Source: Lepidostoma basale (Eukaryota > Arthropoda > Insecta > Trichoptera > Lepidostomatidae). From it: DNA of 64,000 nt. Shown here piece by piece: positions 9,919 through 19,914 of the stretch. The notes below the pieces were generated by a model, which was given only the letters and a program-made list of their open reading frames with translations, did not search any database and was not told where the DNA came from. How positions within the stretch are numbered: position 1 is the first letter of the stretch; every line of letters starts with the position of its first letter. The position numbers were made by a program, and so were the translations under genes. The stretch is from the NCBI GenBank assembly GCA_022606425.2, contig JAHDVF020001365.1, forward strand, positions 744,001 to 808,000. Direction: 5' to 3'.

Positions 9919-10079
9919 AGTGATATCCCTCACCAAGCCCAGAAGTACTTCTTTTTGGTGAGGACCTACGATTATTGGTTTAATATTATTTAATGTGTTA
10001 TTTGTATTTTTTTAACATTGTTAATAATGAAATTTATCAAAATAATAAAATAAAAAATGTATATTATATACATACATTT
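9919..10079. other. Short hairpin and AT-rich spacer
   Basis: A perfect 9-bp inverted repeat (9928-9936 and 9955-9963, CCTCACCAA type) encloses a second one, AGAAG/CTTCT (9941-9952). The rest is AT-rich and unassigned. Confidence 0.5.
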
Positions 10080-10265
10080 TTCTTCCTCGTCAACCATCCA
10101 GAGGAAGACCTAGGAACACGTGGATGATTCAGTACAATAGCGAAATGGCTTGAGTGAGGACGATACTCAGAACCGTGCGAGGTACAGCCTGGGATCGAGA
10201 AGAACCCACCCCAACAGACAATACAGACGATGAGTTGGGATGGCGCAGGAAGAAGAAGAAGAAGA
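10080..10265 (+). mobile_element. LineI LINE 3' end with (GAA)n tail
   Basis: One frame reads RGRPRNTWMIQYNSEMA, a stop, then RTAWDREEPT and DDELGWRRKKKK. This is the arginine-rich C-terminal end typical of insect non-LTR elements. The tail is (AAG)n at about 10247-10263. No other copy is seen in the window, so the family is tentative. Confidence 0.55.
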
Positions 10266-10490
10266 TATATATATAATAGTTTTTTTAATTTTTAATTCAA
10301 ATAAAAAAATAAAATTTTCGTGTCCAATGAAATGTTGATCTGAATATAATGGAATCTTTAAGTTAAATTTTCATTCATTTTCCGAACTACCGAAATATGT
10401 GAATTTTCGCGTACGTGATAAAAAGTATTACAATATATATAATACAATAACAAACGTTAACAAATATTAAAGTTTAATTTGCTTTATTAT
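10266..10490. other. No recognisable feature
   Basis: AT-rich spacer with short TA runs; nothing assignable. Confidence 0.4.
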
Positions 10491-10704
10491 TACATGTGTG
10501 AGCGGAACAGGCCGTGTGTACTCGGGAGGAAGGTCGGAGGTTTCTCGTACGTAGGCTTGGTAGTGGAGACTCGTGTCTCTTCGAGATCGCGATACTGGCT
10601 GACGTTTAGAGTTGACTGACGTAGCTTCGTAGGTCGGCGGGGGAGGGAGTCCGATATCCCTCGTGGTCCGATATCCCAGAGTTGACTGACGTATTGGGTG
10701 ATCG
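10491..10704. other. GC-richer block upstream of SINE1, internal short repeats
   Basis: This stretch is clearly less AT-rich than its surroundings. AGAGTTGACTGACGTA occurs at about 10607 and 10678, and CCGATATCCC occurs twice near 10650-10676. It may be part of a longer repeat unit carrying the SINE head, but no second copy is seen. Long antisense frames here are not credible genes. Confidence 0.35.
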
Positions 10705-10900
10705 GCGACCTTCGTGGCAGAGTGGTAAGAGCTCTGGCTTCCATACCGGAGGTTCCGGGTTCGATTCCCGGCGATGGCAGTGTGATTGTCACACTGTCTT
10801 TGGTCTGGTGTAGAATTCACGTGACAATAAAATGGCGATAGATTGGCTACCTATCACATGTCACGAGAATCAATATAATAGCTAAAAAAAAAAAAAAAAA
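10705..10900 (+). mobile_element. SINE1, tRNA-derived, copy 1
   Basis: The head carries a polymerase III A box TGGCAGAGTGG (10715-10725) and B box GGTTCGATTCC (10758-10768), as in tRNA-like promoters. The body (GGCAGTGTGATTGTCACACTG, then CACGTGACAATAAAATGGCG, then CACATGTCACGAGAATCA) is shared with 23181 and 48331. The tail is poly(A) at about 10885-10899. It is not a tRNA gene: there is no plausible acceptor stem and the sequence runs on into the SINE body. Confidence 0.88.
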
Positions 10901-11279
10901 TTATACAGTAATTGGGTTCAAAACAACCTGTTGTACACATAAAAAAAAAAAGTACTGCTTTTAATTGCTTCGCTTTCGTCATCTATGATGCCCTGACCTA
11001 ACGACCAAACCTGAATGAATCTAGGCCTCCGAGTCATCAAATTTGATAAGTAAGTCTTGGGTCAGCGTTATCCGTTAATTCGTGTCATATATTTCTTCAT
11101 GAAATATGTTTATCTGGGTTATGAATTTAACCCCGACACATGATTAGCGTGTTTTTGTTGTTGTCTTTTTTAGATTATATTTTTTTTTACCTGCCCATGC
11201 CCTCACAGTGCCATCTCAAAGCCCCCTAATTTTCTCTGGGTCTTCTACTGCCTCCCTAAAAGTCTCAAACACCTACTAA
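10901..11279. other. No recognisable feature
   Basis: Mixed composition with A and T tracts; no family resemblance is recognised. Confidence 0.4.
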
Positions 11280-11682
11280 GGGGCATTACCGCCTACTTTG
11301 AGAACCTAGGTTTTAGACCTTTGGTCTGTTTCTGTAATCAAACTGGCCTCTCTTGGGAGATCGACTTCCGGCTATGCCTCCATCTCTTTGGCGGTCTTCC
11401 GGGGAAACGGTTGCCAACAGGATTGCGCCACAGCATGTGGGATTCAGGTAGGATCTATTCTCTGCACATGCGCATTCCAGTATCTTCTGCGTTTTCAGCC
11501 CCATCTCACGACATCTTTCACCTTGCAGATTTCGGGGATAGCCGTGTTCCTCACCCCATCTCGAGGGGTCTTTCCTGCTATCATCCTTAGCGTCCGCATC
11601 TCTGCCACCCACACTTTAGCCTTCGTTTTTGTGGTATCCGCTCTGGTCTCAATGCTATATGTCGGTATAGGCCTTACGCAAC
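11280..11682 (-). mobile_element. LineC LINE fragment
   Basis: The minus strand reads ADTTKTKAKVWVAEMRTLRMI then AGKTPRDGVRNTAIPEICK (11495-11680). These match LineC at 47679-48050 (TNRTKNFLRVAEMRTLRSI) and 57825-58124. This is the region just before the C-terminal WYGHV block. Downstream codons (11320-11495) are out of frame. A LineA-TTG copy is inserted or joined at 11683. Confidence 0.75.
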
Positions 11683-11930
11683 AACAGCAACAACAATTCA
11701 TCACGCCGTTTTCCCGTAGTAATATGCAGAGAGAATGGACCTCCACACTACTCTATTCTGGCACACCTCTCTAGCTTCCTCCACATTCATACAACGAGTC
11801 ATACACGCACGTCGATTCTTCCGACTTCTAACATGACCAACCTTTTAAATTGAATTAATTTAGTCATGCCATGTTTTTCTCGGTCTGCCTCGACTCCGTA
11901 CTCCAATTACATCATTAACTGCCCTTACGC
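11683..11930 (-). mobile_element. LineA-TTG 3' fragment, minus strand
   Basis: The (CAA)n tail at about 11681-11696 is followed by TCATCACGCCGTTTTCCC and the LineA C-terminal codons read backwards. It ends near 11930 within the VYVNDV-type block. The 3' hairpin is degraded. Confidence 0.85.
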
Positions 11931-12231
11931 AGGTTTTGTATATTCTGATCTTACTACTTTCAGTTCTATACAAACTTATTAAAAGCTCTACCTCCTAGCA
12001 ATCCTCTTACTTATATAGTAAGCAACAAAAAATATTCTCAAGAGATACGGAATTAGAATTAAAAAGAGAGCTGATAGGGAATTGTTGATCAACATTAAAG
12101 AAAAATATGAATTGTCTGATTGATGTCACGAGTGTATACCAAGCAATTGAAATTTCTTTTTGATTACCTGGTGATTTCACCATCACAAGTCCAAAGCTAT
12201 TTATTGTTTGAAAAGGTTTATTTTTATTTTG
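11931..12231. other. No recognisable feature
   Basis: AT-rich; no reading frame or repeat was assigned. Confidence 0.4.
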
Positions 12232-13060
12232 ATCTTCTTCTTCTGCTTTATTAAGGACTGTGTTCTATTTTTTCTCGAAGTCTATTCCAGGGATGTATAT
12301 GTCCAGCTGTCTCGCTTTCTTGGTGGTCTTTCTAGAGCAGTGGTTCCCAAAGTAGTCCGTACGGACCCCCAGGTGTTCCTGGGATCATCCAGGGGGTCCA
12401 TGGAAAAACATCTTGGGGTTCGCGCAAGGTTTAATATTATAAAATAATAAAAATTGACACTATTTTATTACTTTCGAAGTTATAATAAATAATAACGGAA
12501 GTTTATTATTCATTATAACTACCATAAGTATTTTTAATTGTCGACCTTTTTTTGTTTTGCTCATTCGTGAAAATCGGGCCTGCGAAAGCAATTCGATTTT
12601 TCAAAATGTGCAAAAATAAGGTCGAGAATGAAAAATATCCGTGAAAAACACTAGAATTTGCTGTCGACATTTTTTTGGTGGACAACGAATTCCAGATAAT
12701 TTTTTTCTGTTGGTTTAATTTTGCTCTGTGTCAGCTTCAAAAACAGATTTTATAGTAATACGTGAATTTGTAAAAAAAAAACAATATTACGAAAGTAGGG
12801 GTCTACACAAAATAAAATAAATCAGCCGGGGGTTTTCGGGACAAAAAGTTTGGGAACCACTGTTCTAGAGTTTAATTGCCTGTTGGTACTTTATTTGCCG
12901 TTTTATTTATCACTCTTTTAAAACATTCTTCCTCCACGTGGTCTTGCTACTAACGTTTTCTGGTTTTTCCCCATCGCACAACATCTTCAACGTAGCAGAT
13001 CTCCCTTATTAATTTCTTATTCTGTCTTAGAGTGTCGCTCCCGAAATGGATCCGAGAGTC
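12232..13060 (-). mobile_element. LineD 3' end split by a hAT-like MITE
   Basis: 12232-12337 and 12871-13060 together match the LineD 3' region at 58606-58870 (TATTAAGGACTGTGTTCT, GATGTCC, GGTGGTCTT, then CTGTTGGTACTTTAT). The two parts are separated precisely by the MITE at 12338-12862. The reverse-strand (GAAGAAGA) tail is at about 12232-12243. Confidence 0.85.
12338..12862. mobile_element. hAT-like non-autonomous element (MITE), 8-bp TSD
   Basis: The terminal inverted repeats are CAGTGGTTCCCAAA at the left and TTTGGGAACCACTG at the right. They are flanked by the 8-bp duplication TTCTAGAG (12330-12337 and 12863-12870). An 8-bp duplication and CAGTGGTTCC termini are hallmarks of hAT elements. 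The 525-bp interior has no transposase frame. The target is LineD, so this insertion is younger than that copy. Confidence 0.93.
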
Positions 13061-13724
13061 CTCAATTTTTTAGTTATTAGGAATAATTTGTGATATTTCT
13101 GATGGTTTTAGCCCTCGTATAAATTCCATACAGAATAGCTTCCTACCTAGCATAAAAAGGAAGCAAGCTCACAGCCCAGAAAACCAATCCTGTGTATTGA
13201 TGATATTTGAAATTGTGCAATTAAAACCAAATAATTAAATCTTTCCTAATTGAAGAAAATCGTTCAACATTTTAACGTAGCAACGATCTCGAAAGTCCCC
13301 TTTTAAACATCAATCTATCATTCGCCTAAAGACACCTGTTTTAATAACGATTAAGGGATGTTTCACCCTAATTTGACTTACACAACTTTTACCCCGAAAT
13401 GATTACGCTAGATTCAAACGCGAATCAAATTAGACATCCCCTAAAACAATGTCGATAAAGCAGGTATCTTCTTTAATCCCAATTTTCCAATCGGGAAAAT
13501 TCCCGACCAAACGTAAACTGTAAATAATTAACCGGGAAACGAATCAAATTTGAATTCGGAATCTATTTACTTTATATTCTGTTTACGTAATTTTCAAATT
13601 GATTTTAAATGTAGACATCCTTTGTACCCTATATTGAAAATATTTACATAGGGTACTTCGTTTGAATAATATTTACCGGAAAATATTTATGTTCCAAAAC
13701 CATTTCTTCTTTTTGCTCTACGCT
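13061..13724. other. No gene; two small inverted repeats
   Basis: An inverted pair TAATTTGA/TCAAATTA lies within 13350-13440, with AGGGATGT and ACATCCCCT outside it. A second pair, GTACCCTAT/ATAGGGTAC, is at 13624-13632 and 13648-13656. They may be remnants of small foldback elements. Nothing else is recognised. Confidence 0.4.
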
Positions 13725-13930
13725 TATGCTAGCAAGTGATCTGGTATACAAGTTTCAAATCACCAAGCGCATAATGGAAAGAGCCCTGCTTGGAATAACC
13801 TTGAGGAACAGAATTCGAAACAAATTTATTCGACAACGATCCAAGGTGGCTCTGAGGACTGGCGGGCTGAAGTGACGGTGGGCTGGACATATTTATCGGA
13901 AGACCGACGGCCGATGGGGAAGACGGATTT
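13725..13930 (+). mobile_element. LineB fragment
   Basis: Blocks KRIMERALLGITLRNRIRN (13767-13822) and, after a frameshift, AGHIYRKTDGRWGRR (about 13885-13928) match the LineB C-terminus. The piece is joined directly to a CR1A fragment. Confidence 0.7.
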
Positions 13931-14240
13931 TGAAGAGGAGAATTCAATAGTTTCTGAGGTATCCCTACATGAGGAGTATAATAGTTATCCGTGGCTCTAT
14001 CCCACGGCATTTCTTTTGGGAATGCTCGGAACCAATTTTTTACAACTTCGAAGAGATAAGCATCTCATTACCCATTTCTTTATATTAATCAGGGGATATT
14101 TCGAGTAGTGTTGGTTTTTTTTGTCCCTGATGGATATCTCCGATTGCGACAGCACAGATTGTTTTACCGACCGGCAGAACCAATCTGCTTCTAGTGACAC
14201 CGGTGGGAAGATCAATTAGTCTGCTGAACGCGGTCGGAGA
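13931..14240 (+). mobile_element. CR1A ORF2 C-terminal fragment
   Basis: The blocks YPWLYPTAFLLGMLGTN and THFFILIRGYFE, then a broken DRYLRQRQHR and RAISLLNAVG region, match CR1A 5690-5980. There are several stops, and no 3' UTR or tail. It is followed at once by a LineE 3' end, so three LINE pieces form one chain (13725-14320). Confidence 0.85.
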
Positions 14241-14325
14241 ACAGGAGGAGTTGGATTCGAAGAATAATGGAGGCTAATGCTCGATATGGGCTGTAAGGCC
14301 ATCGAAGAAGAAGAAGGTCTCGGAA
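14241..14325 (+). mobile_element. LineE 3' tip
   Basis: It reads ACAGGAGGAGTTGGATTC then ATGGAGGCTAATGCTCGATA and ends in GAAGAAGAAG. It matches 27690-27770 and the reverse of 17338-17410. Confidence 0.75.
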
Positions 14326-15117
14326 GACCGTCAATTGTTTTCAAAAAACATAATATTATAGAATTATTTTGTAATATTTGATTATATTTTAAAATTATTA
14401 TCAAAAATGTAGTAAAAAATACAACAATCTTGTGATAAAAACACAAAAAGATACCACACTTTGATTGTAATAAAAACACAAACAGATACCACATTATTCG
14501 AATTCGTAATAGAAACTATTTAGAAAAATGTAAAAACTTGAGCGAGTTAACTCGCTCATTTTGTATGGCCGGCCTCACGGACACGGCAACGGAGAGCGAG
14601 TATACTCGCATAAGGCACATAAACGGTTAAAATAGCAATTCATGGACCACGTGGAGTTTAGACCATTGAATGCTTTCGAAAGTAAGAAGTTATGTCGCTA
14701 TTGATCGTTAGGTACGCAAGAACCTGATAGGCCGTCGAAAAAGAAGAAAACGTAGACGCTGAATTGCTCTTTAGATGCTTCCATTATTTCGGTTTAAACC
14801 GTAAGCAAATGAAAAAGTGGGAATTCGAAGGGCTCTCCAAGAAGGTGAGAGTGAAATTTACATAAAATCAATCAGGATTAGTGTGCTTACTCAAATAAAT
14901 GTCTATCCTTGTCGAGGATAACGCGCCAAGTCGCTTTCGGATTATAGGATTCTTTCGTTTTGCCCCCTGAAGAAATTTCGGATCAATTGTAAATGATGTA
15001 TTTCAGCCATTGTTAAATTTCTGTCATTTGTAATTATTTCAAATGTTTATTTTAAAATTTTCTTCTTGTTTTTAAATATACTTTGTATATATTTGTATAT
15101 ACTTTGAATTATAAAGT
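14326..15117. other. No recognisable feature
   Basis: AT-rich. The segment 14535-14600 contains direct GAGCGAGTTAACTCGC-like and GAGCGAGTATACTCGC-like palindromes. No repeat family or coding potential was assigned. Confidence 0.4.
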
Positions 15118-15290
15118 AACATATTTAAAAAATTATAAAATTGTTTACAAATATAATCAGTTTTGACAGGTGTCGTAACATCTTCTGTAAACAATTTTAT
15201 AATATTTTAAATATGTATCTTTATAATATGTATCACTGAAGAAGGACCGGTTGTCCGAAACATGTCCGATATGTAATTTTTTTTTTTAAT
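15118..15290 (+). repeat. HHR-B repeat with intact hammerhead-like core
   Basis: The hammerhead-like part is 15227-15276: core CTGAAGA at 15236-15242, stem II GGAC/GTCC with loop CGGTT, GAAA at 15257-15260, palindromic ACATGT and C at 15266. The flanks ATGTATC and GATATGT pair as stem I after one A.C mismatch. Upstream, 15124-15151 and 15187-15212 form an inverted repeat (TTATAAAATTGTTTACA type). Confidence 0.65.
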
Positions 15291-15299
15291 TTCTTGAAA

Positions 15300-15357
15300 T
15301 ATCCCCTGATTCATTTAAAGAAATGGATAATGGATGCCCATCTCTTCGAAGCTGTAA
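15300..15357 (-). mobile_element. CR1A sliver
   Basis: It matches the reverse complement of the CR1A ORF2 segment around 5770-5826 (AGATGGGCATCCA and AAAGAAATGG blocks). It is too short for any function. Confidence 0.7.
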
Positions 15358-15482
15358 ATAAATGTTTTTTTGTGATTTTGTGATGTAATCACCTCAAGAG
15401 CAAATTAAGACCTGTTTTAAATCGAAATATGATTGATATTTGCGATCAATTAGAAAGTATAAAAGAACAAAATATACAGGTT

Positions 15483-15845
15483 TTAAATTGGGTATGAAAT
15501 ATGAACAAAAAAGTAGGTTTTCAGCTTAGATCTGAAATCTGTCGGATCATTTATGCATCTGAGGTGTGAAGGAAGATTGTTCCAAGCTGATGGGCCGGCT
15601 ACTGCAAACGCTCGACCCCCGAAATTTGCACTAGGGCAACGGTTTAGCTCAACTAATATTTCTATTGCCGAGGAGTTCGCCGAGCGAAGTGTGGATTTTT
15701 TTGTATTTAGACTGTCCGTTATACAGAGTTCGTATATATACATTGGATCCATTTCATGTAGCGCTTTGAAGACTGTCCAGCAGAGTTTATATTGGATTCT
15801 TTCTGGACTCTTAAGCCAGTGAAGTTCGTTGAGATGTTGTGTCAT
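15483..15845 (-). mobile_element. L2/CR1-like LINE ORF2 C-terminus
   Basis: A 120-codon frame reads LNELHWLKSPERIQYKLCW, a central LRSANSS, then FGGRAFAVAGPSAWNNLP and LKTYFF. These are the signature of the extreme C-terminus of CR1/L2-group reverse transcriptases. The frame is open but lacks the catalytic domain. No other copy is in the window. The stop is at 15483, and any 3' tail beyond it is not obvious. Confidence 0.85.
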
Positions 15846-16394
15846 ATAACAAATAAACCACCAAAATTCCAGGAAATCCAGACAAAATATGAAAAATTCT
15901 TCAATTTGTAGTATTAAAATGCATTTGCGAACTTTATATTAAGTTTTTGAAAAAAAATTGTTATATTGGTTCATAAAATATGTTATAAGGGTAACCTTGG
16001 GTGCTTTACTGGCCTTGTAAGGAAAGGGTGTGCTGTAAGAAAATCTAGAAAATAAAGAAATATCTCCACCAGGTGAGTAAGTACCCTTTAAATTTTATTT
16101 ATGTACCTGCACAGAAACACGAAGCAAAGAAAAACTGCTGAAAGTACCTACGCATCGCAATAACCATAGATACGGGAAATCTCGAAGGCGCTCGTAAAGC
16201 CGGCGCAGTTTAAAAAAAGAATCCGAAATGATGGAAGCCCGCCATAGAAGATGACATAAAGCAGATGGGGATTTCTGATAGGAGCGCGAGTGGGTCTCTG
16301 TAACGATTCCGGGAAGAATCATCCATCTAAGTGACGACTTGTCTCTATGCGTGTTAGTTCTAAATATGACAGTGGCGCCCATTACTTGTTTTAT
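15846..16394. other. Mostly unassigned; possible LINE 3' end
   Basis: 16100-16255 is less AT-rich and contains AATGATGGAAGCCCGCC, reminiscent of LINE C-terminal endings, but no frame is convincing. The rest is AT-rich and unassigned. Confidence 0.3.
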
Positions 16395-17190
16395 GGCAAT
16401 ACTATATAAAGGCAGAATTATTATTATACTTAGGAAATTGAAGATAACTTTATTTAATCCACAAAATATTAAAAAATACGTCATGTTTCGGAGGATAGCT
16501 CCATCTTCAGGTCTAAAAATACTTATAATTAAAACTAAACAATGAAAGACTAAAAAAAACGCATTTAAAATTTGAAACAAAAATTGAAATTTTAAAATTA
16601 ACCTAGGCTATTTGTTATAAGTAGGTACTAACAATATTTTTTTAACAGTAAGAACTAATAAATAATATTAAATAATAATAATACATGATGATAATTTTAA
16701 AAATAAAAATAAATTTAAAAAATTGTAATTTAGAAAAAACATACATTTGAAAAGACATAATTTTTATAGAAACAATAAATGCATTCAAATGCAAATTAAT
16801 CATTTGTTAATTTCCGTATAAATGATGTCCCTTTTTTTAATGTGTTTTTTATAATATCATCGTGTATTATTATTATTTAATATTATTTATTAGTTCTTAC
16901 TGTTAAAAAATAATTGTTAGTAGGTACCTACTTATAACAAATAACCCAGGTTAATTTTAAATTTGTAATTATTGTATCGAATTTTAAATGCGTTTTTATA
17001 TAAGTCTTTCTTTGTTTAGTTTTTATTATATTTTTACACCTGAAGATGGAGGTATCCTTCGAAACATGTCGTGTTTTTTAATATATTTTTTAATATTTTG
17101 TGGATTAAACATAATTATTATCAATTTCCTAAGTTTTATATATTACTAGGAAATTCCACAGTGTTAATGCCTTAGCGTTCAATAAGAGTT
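16395..17190. repeat. HHR-A inverted pair, including an intact hammerhead-like core
   Basis: The two arms (about 16412-16690 minus, 16860-17190 plus) are inverted copies of one repeat. The plus motif at 17036-17074 has core CTGAAGA (17040-17046), GGAGG/CCTTC stem II with one G.U, GAAA (17061-17064), ACATGT, C17 and ACAC/GTGT as stem I, so every invariant base is present. The minus motif (about 16478-16514) keeps CTGAAGA and GAAA but has A in place of the U before the cleavage base. Confidence 0.75.
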
Positions 17191-17269
17191 ATTATTTATT
17201 TCATAAATTCTCATAACTTATTGCTGGACACTATAACTGGACTTGCTTGGGATCTACCATGAGAAGTAA

Positions 17270-17337
17270 TGGATGTTTGAAGGATTCAAAATGGAAAAAC
17301 CCTGACATGAAGATCAGACATAGATTAATTGCAGAGT
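17270..17337 (+). repeat. Short interspersed repeat shared with 21000-21110
   Basis: GGATTCAAAATGGAAAAACC and TGACATGAAGATCAG recur with changes near 21020-21055. The family is unknown; it may be a LINE flank. Confidence 0.4.
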
Positions 17338-17885
17338 GGACACTTCTTCTTCTTCGATGTCCCTACAGCCCATATCAAGCCTTAGCCTCCAGTATTCTTC
17401 GCCTCCAACTCCTCCTGTCATCCGCTTCGACCCCTTCAATCTGACACTCGTAACAATTTTGCCCCATCTCTCCCAACTTCATCCTCCCATCGCAGCCTTG
17501 GTCGCCCATTTGGTCTTCTACTACCTGGGTGCCATTCCAGCAATCTTTTTTGGGTTCGCTATGACGGCATCCTCTGCACGTGACCGGTCCATCTCAGTCT
17601 ATTCAGTCTGACCTGTGTGGAGAGACTGGGAGCTTTGTAAATATGGTACAGCTCGTCATTATACCGTACTCTCCAGCCTTCACCGTCATTCACAGGTCCT
17701 AGAATTCTGCGCAGCACCCTTCTCTCAAAAGTATTCAGTCACTCTGCGGATTTTGCTGTCATTGTCCACGCCTCATACCCATAGGTTACCGCTGTTCGGA
17801 TGATTGTCTTATACAGGGTGATTTGGGTTTTCCCGTGTACGTTTCTTGATTTGAGCACTGGTAGTAGAGAGAAGAATGTTTTGGC
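17338..17885 (-). mobile_element. LineE LINE C-terminal region
   Basis: The reverse-strand tail (GAAGAAGAAG) is at 17341-17354. Upstream, the minus strand reads (with frame breaks) a VTYGYEAWTMT block, FERRVLRRILGPV, RLRWTGHVQRMPS, then LLEWHPGSRRPNGRPRLRW. These are the thumb and C-terminal blocks of a non-LTR reverse transcriptase. The catalytic domain is absent. Confidence 0.75.
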
Positions 17886-18060
17886 GGGCACTACAAAAAC
17901 AAAAAGGCGATCAGAGTGTCAGAAATGAAGACGCTCAGAAAGATATCTGGTAAGACACAACTGTATAGAATAAGGAACTCAAGGATCAGGGAAGTATGCG
18001 AGAACGAGAATGTCGTTAGGTAGGGAAGGCAAAGGAGAAGATAGAGATCTCCCTATTTCC
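17886..18060 (+). mobile_element. LineC fragment
   Basis: VSEMKTLRKISGKTQLYRIR, then NSRIREVCENE, matches LineC at 57825. It ends in frame-broken sequence near 18040. Confidence 0.7.
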
Positions 18061-18350
18061 GTGATCGTAATAACCGAGTTAGACTATATATTAATTTGAT
18101 ATAAATCTTCTACGTTAATCCGCATCTCTTCTTCTTCCTTGTCCTTGTAAAGTTACACGTTTTTTTAAATGAAAATTAAGTTTATTTGAAATAAATCAAA
18201 AACAACCACAAGTCGTCGCTGCTGGTGTTATAACATGACTCTTTAGGGCGCCAAACTCGATGACGGATCTTATGTCATTTCGCAGAGAACAACAAATGAC
18301 TTGTGTTAGTCATGCCTATAAGGAGAGCAATGTTTTTTTTTTTATTACAC
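18061..18350. other. No recognisable feature
   Basis: A CTTCTTCTTCC run near 18128 may be another LINE tail. Otherwise unassigned. Confidence 0.35.
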
Positions 18351-18810
18351 CAATCACAATAATACAAATAAATACTCATTAAGTATGTTGTATTCTGGAC
18401 TAGTATGTCGATGCCAGCTAGCCTGGTCGCTGTCGAAATAAAGACAATAAATGGAAACACACGAATAAATATTTGACTGAAATCTCTTGATGGAAGTTTA
18501 TTTTAAATAATAAATAAATAAAACGATGTTTTTTGAACAACTTCCACTTTTATCTTTATTTCGACACGGTTTCGTCAGGCTCGCTGGCATCGACAGACTG
18601 GTGACACTATTGCAAACCGAGTCATTTATATACATACATATCAGATGTGGTAAACATGATTCGAAGCTGCTGTCGCTGATTCGCTGTCGAAATAAAGGCA
18701 AAAGTGGAAGTAGTTAAAAAACATCGTTTTATTTAATTATTATATAAAAAATCGTTTTATTTAATCATTCCTTAAAAATTAACTTCCATCAAGAGATTTC
18801 AGTACAATCA
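18351..18810. repeat. HHR-D repeats in inverted arrangement
   Basis: Arms at about 18474-18570 (minus) and 18683-18807 (plus) are inverted copies (CTTGATGGAAGTT and AAAACGATGTTTTTTGAAC blocks). A minus hammerhead-like motif at about 18560-18603 has CTGTCGA, stem II halves GCCAGC and CCTGAC, GAAA, then CCGTGTCG in place of palindromic ACCGGT. Partial plus copies lie at 18400-18445 and 18660-18690. The minus flank (18604-18660) matches 55010-55073, tying this array to the complete HHR-D insertion there. Confidence 0.65.
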
Positions 18811-18956
18811 TTAGATATCTTAAAAAATAACGTGTTAGATTAATTATATTTTTAATAATGAAAACACCTTTCATTTAAAAAAAACATATTATGATCTTCA
18901 ACAGCGACAAGTCTTCTAGTTTATTTAAAAAATTATGTACGAGTATATTTAGTTTT

Positions 18957-19231
18957 GACAACAACAACAACTACACACCATCACGCCGTTTTCCCAAAAA
19001 AGTAAACAGAGATAATGTCCCCACACACTACTCCATCCTGTGACATACCTGTCTAGTTTTCACTACATTCAAAAAACGAGTTATACACGCGCGACGATTC
19101 TCCCAACTTCTAACATGGCCGACATTTAAAATTTAACTGACTAATTTAGTCATATTCTGTTTTCCTCCATCTTCTCCGACTCCTTACACCATTCACATCG
19201 TTAACATATACTGTCTCAACCATTCTTTAAA
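18957..19231 (-). mobile_element. LineA-TTG copy, diverged, minus strand
   Basis: The (CAA)n tail at 18959-18974 leads into ACACACCATCACGCCGTTTTC and broken C-terminal codons. It is cut at about 19230, where a LineA-TTAG copy begins, so the TTAG copy appears to sit inside it. Confidence 0.8.
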
Positions 19232-19730
19232 AAACTAACTAACCATCACACCGTCTCTCCGAAGGGGTAGGCAGAAAGAATGGACAGCCACACTTTTCTT
19301 TCATGACATATTTCTCTCGATTCCTCAACATTCATACATCGTATCATGCACGTACGTCGATTCCTCTGACTCCTCACGTGGCAAATATTCATAAATTTGA
19401 TTAAATTGATCGTGCCACGTTTTCATCGGTCTTCCTCTATTTTAAGTTCAATTTACATCGTTAACATATACTTTTTTTACCATTATTTTTCATTCATTCT
19501 TTTCATGTGTCCAAACCATCTTAATTATCCCGTTTATTATTTTGTTCATAACACCACCATTCGCACAGCATTCACTTCTTATATTTTCATTCGACACTCT
19601 ATCATACACAGAGTATTGACACATTCGTCTAAGAGATGTCATTTTTACTTCATTTATTCTACTTTCATCCTTCTTTTGTCAGTTCCATGCTTCGCTTCCA
19701 TACATAAGGGTCGGTACAAGAACACATTTA
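19232..19730 (-). mobile_element. LineA-TTAG copy nested in LineA-TTG
   Basis: A CTAACTAACC tail start at about 19233 is followed by a CTCCGAAGGGG hairpin half and C-terminal codons back to the YGSEAW region. TTTAAAA on both sides may be the duplicated target. Multiple stops are present. The plus-strand open frame at 19397-19756 is antisense to it and not a gene. Confidence 0.85.
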
Positions 19731-19914
19731 TATTGTTATTTAAAATTTCATGGTAAAAAATCATTGTAAATAACGAAAATTTAAAAATTTTGTATAAATA
19801 ATGTTCGAATGTATTTGTCTTCGACCGGTTTCGCTGCAAACAAAAACATAAATGGATTTTAACTAAATATGCATTTTTTTAATCGTTACAATTTTTGTCT
19901 AGTAATATTATTAT
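19731..19914. other. AT-rich, weak HHR-like remnant
   Basis: Reverse-strand GCGAAACCGGTCGAAG near 19832-19850 resembles the 3' half of HHR-D (GAAACCGGTC), but no CUGANGA core or stem II is visible. Confidence 0.3.

Noticed and set aside
10708..10800. tRNA gene on the plus strand
   Set aside because: A and B boxes are present, but there is no closing acceptor stem and the sequence continues into a SINE body found at three sites.
10467..10820. 117-codon minus-strand protein
   Set aside because: It is antisense to SINE1 and the GC-richer block, with no domain; chance open frame.
19397..19756. 119-codon plus-strand frame
   Set aside because: Antisense to a LineA-TTAG copy, like the frames at 1780-2028, 9295-9639, 31625-31996, 39369-39719 and 60627-60923.
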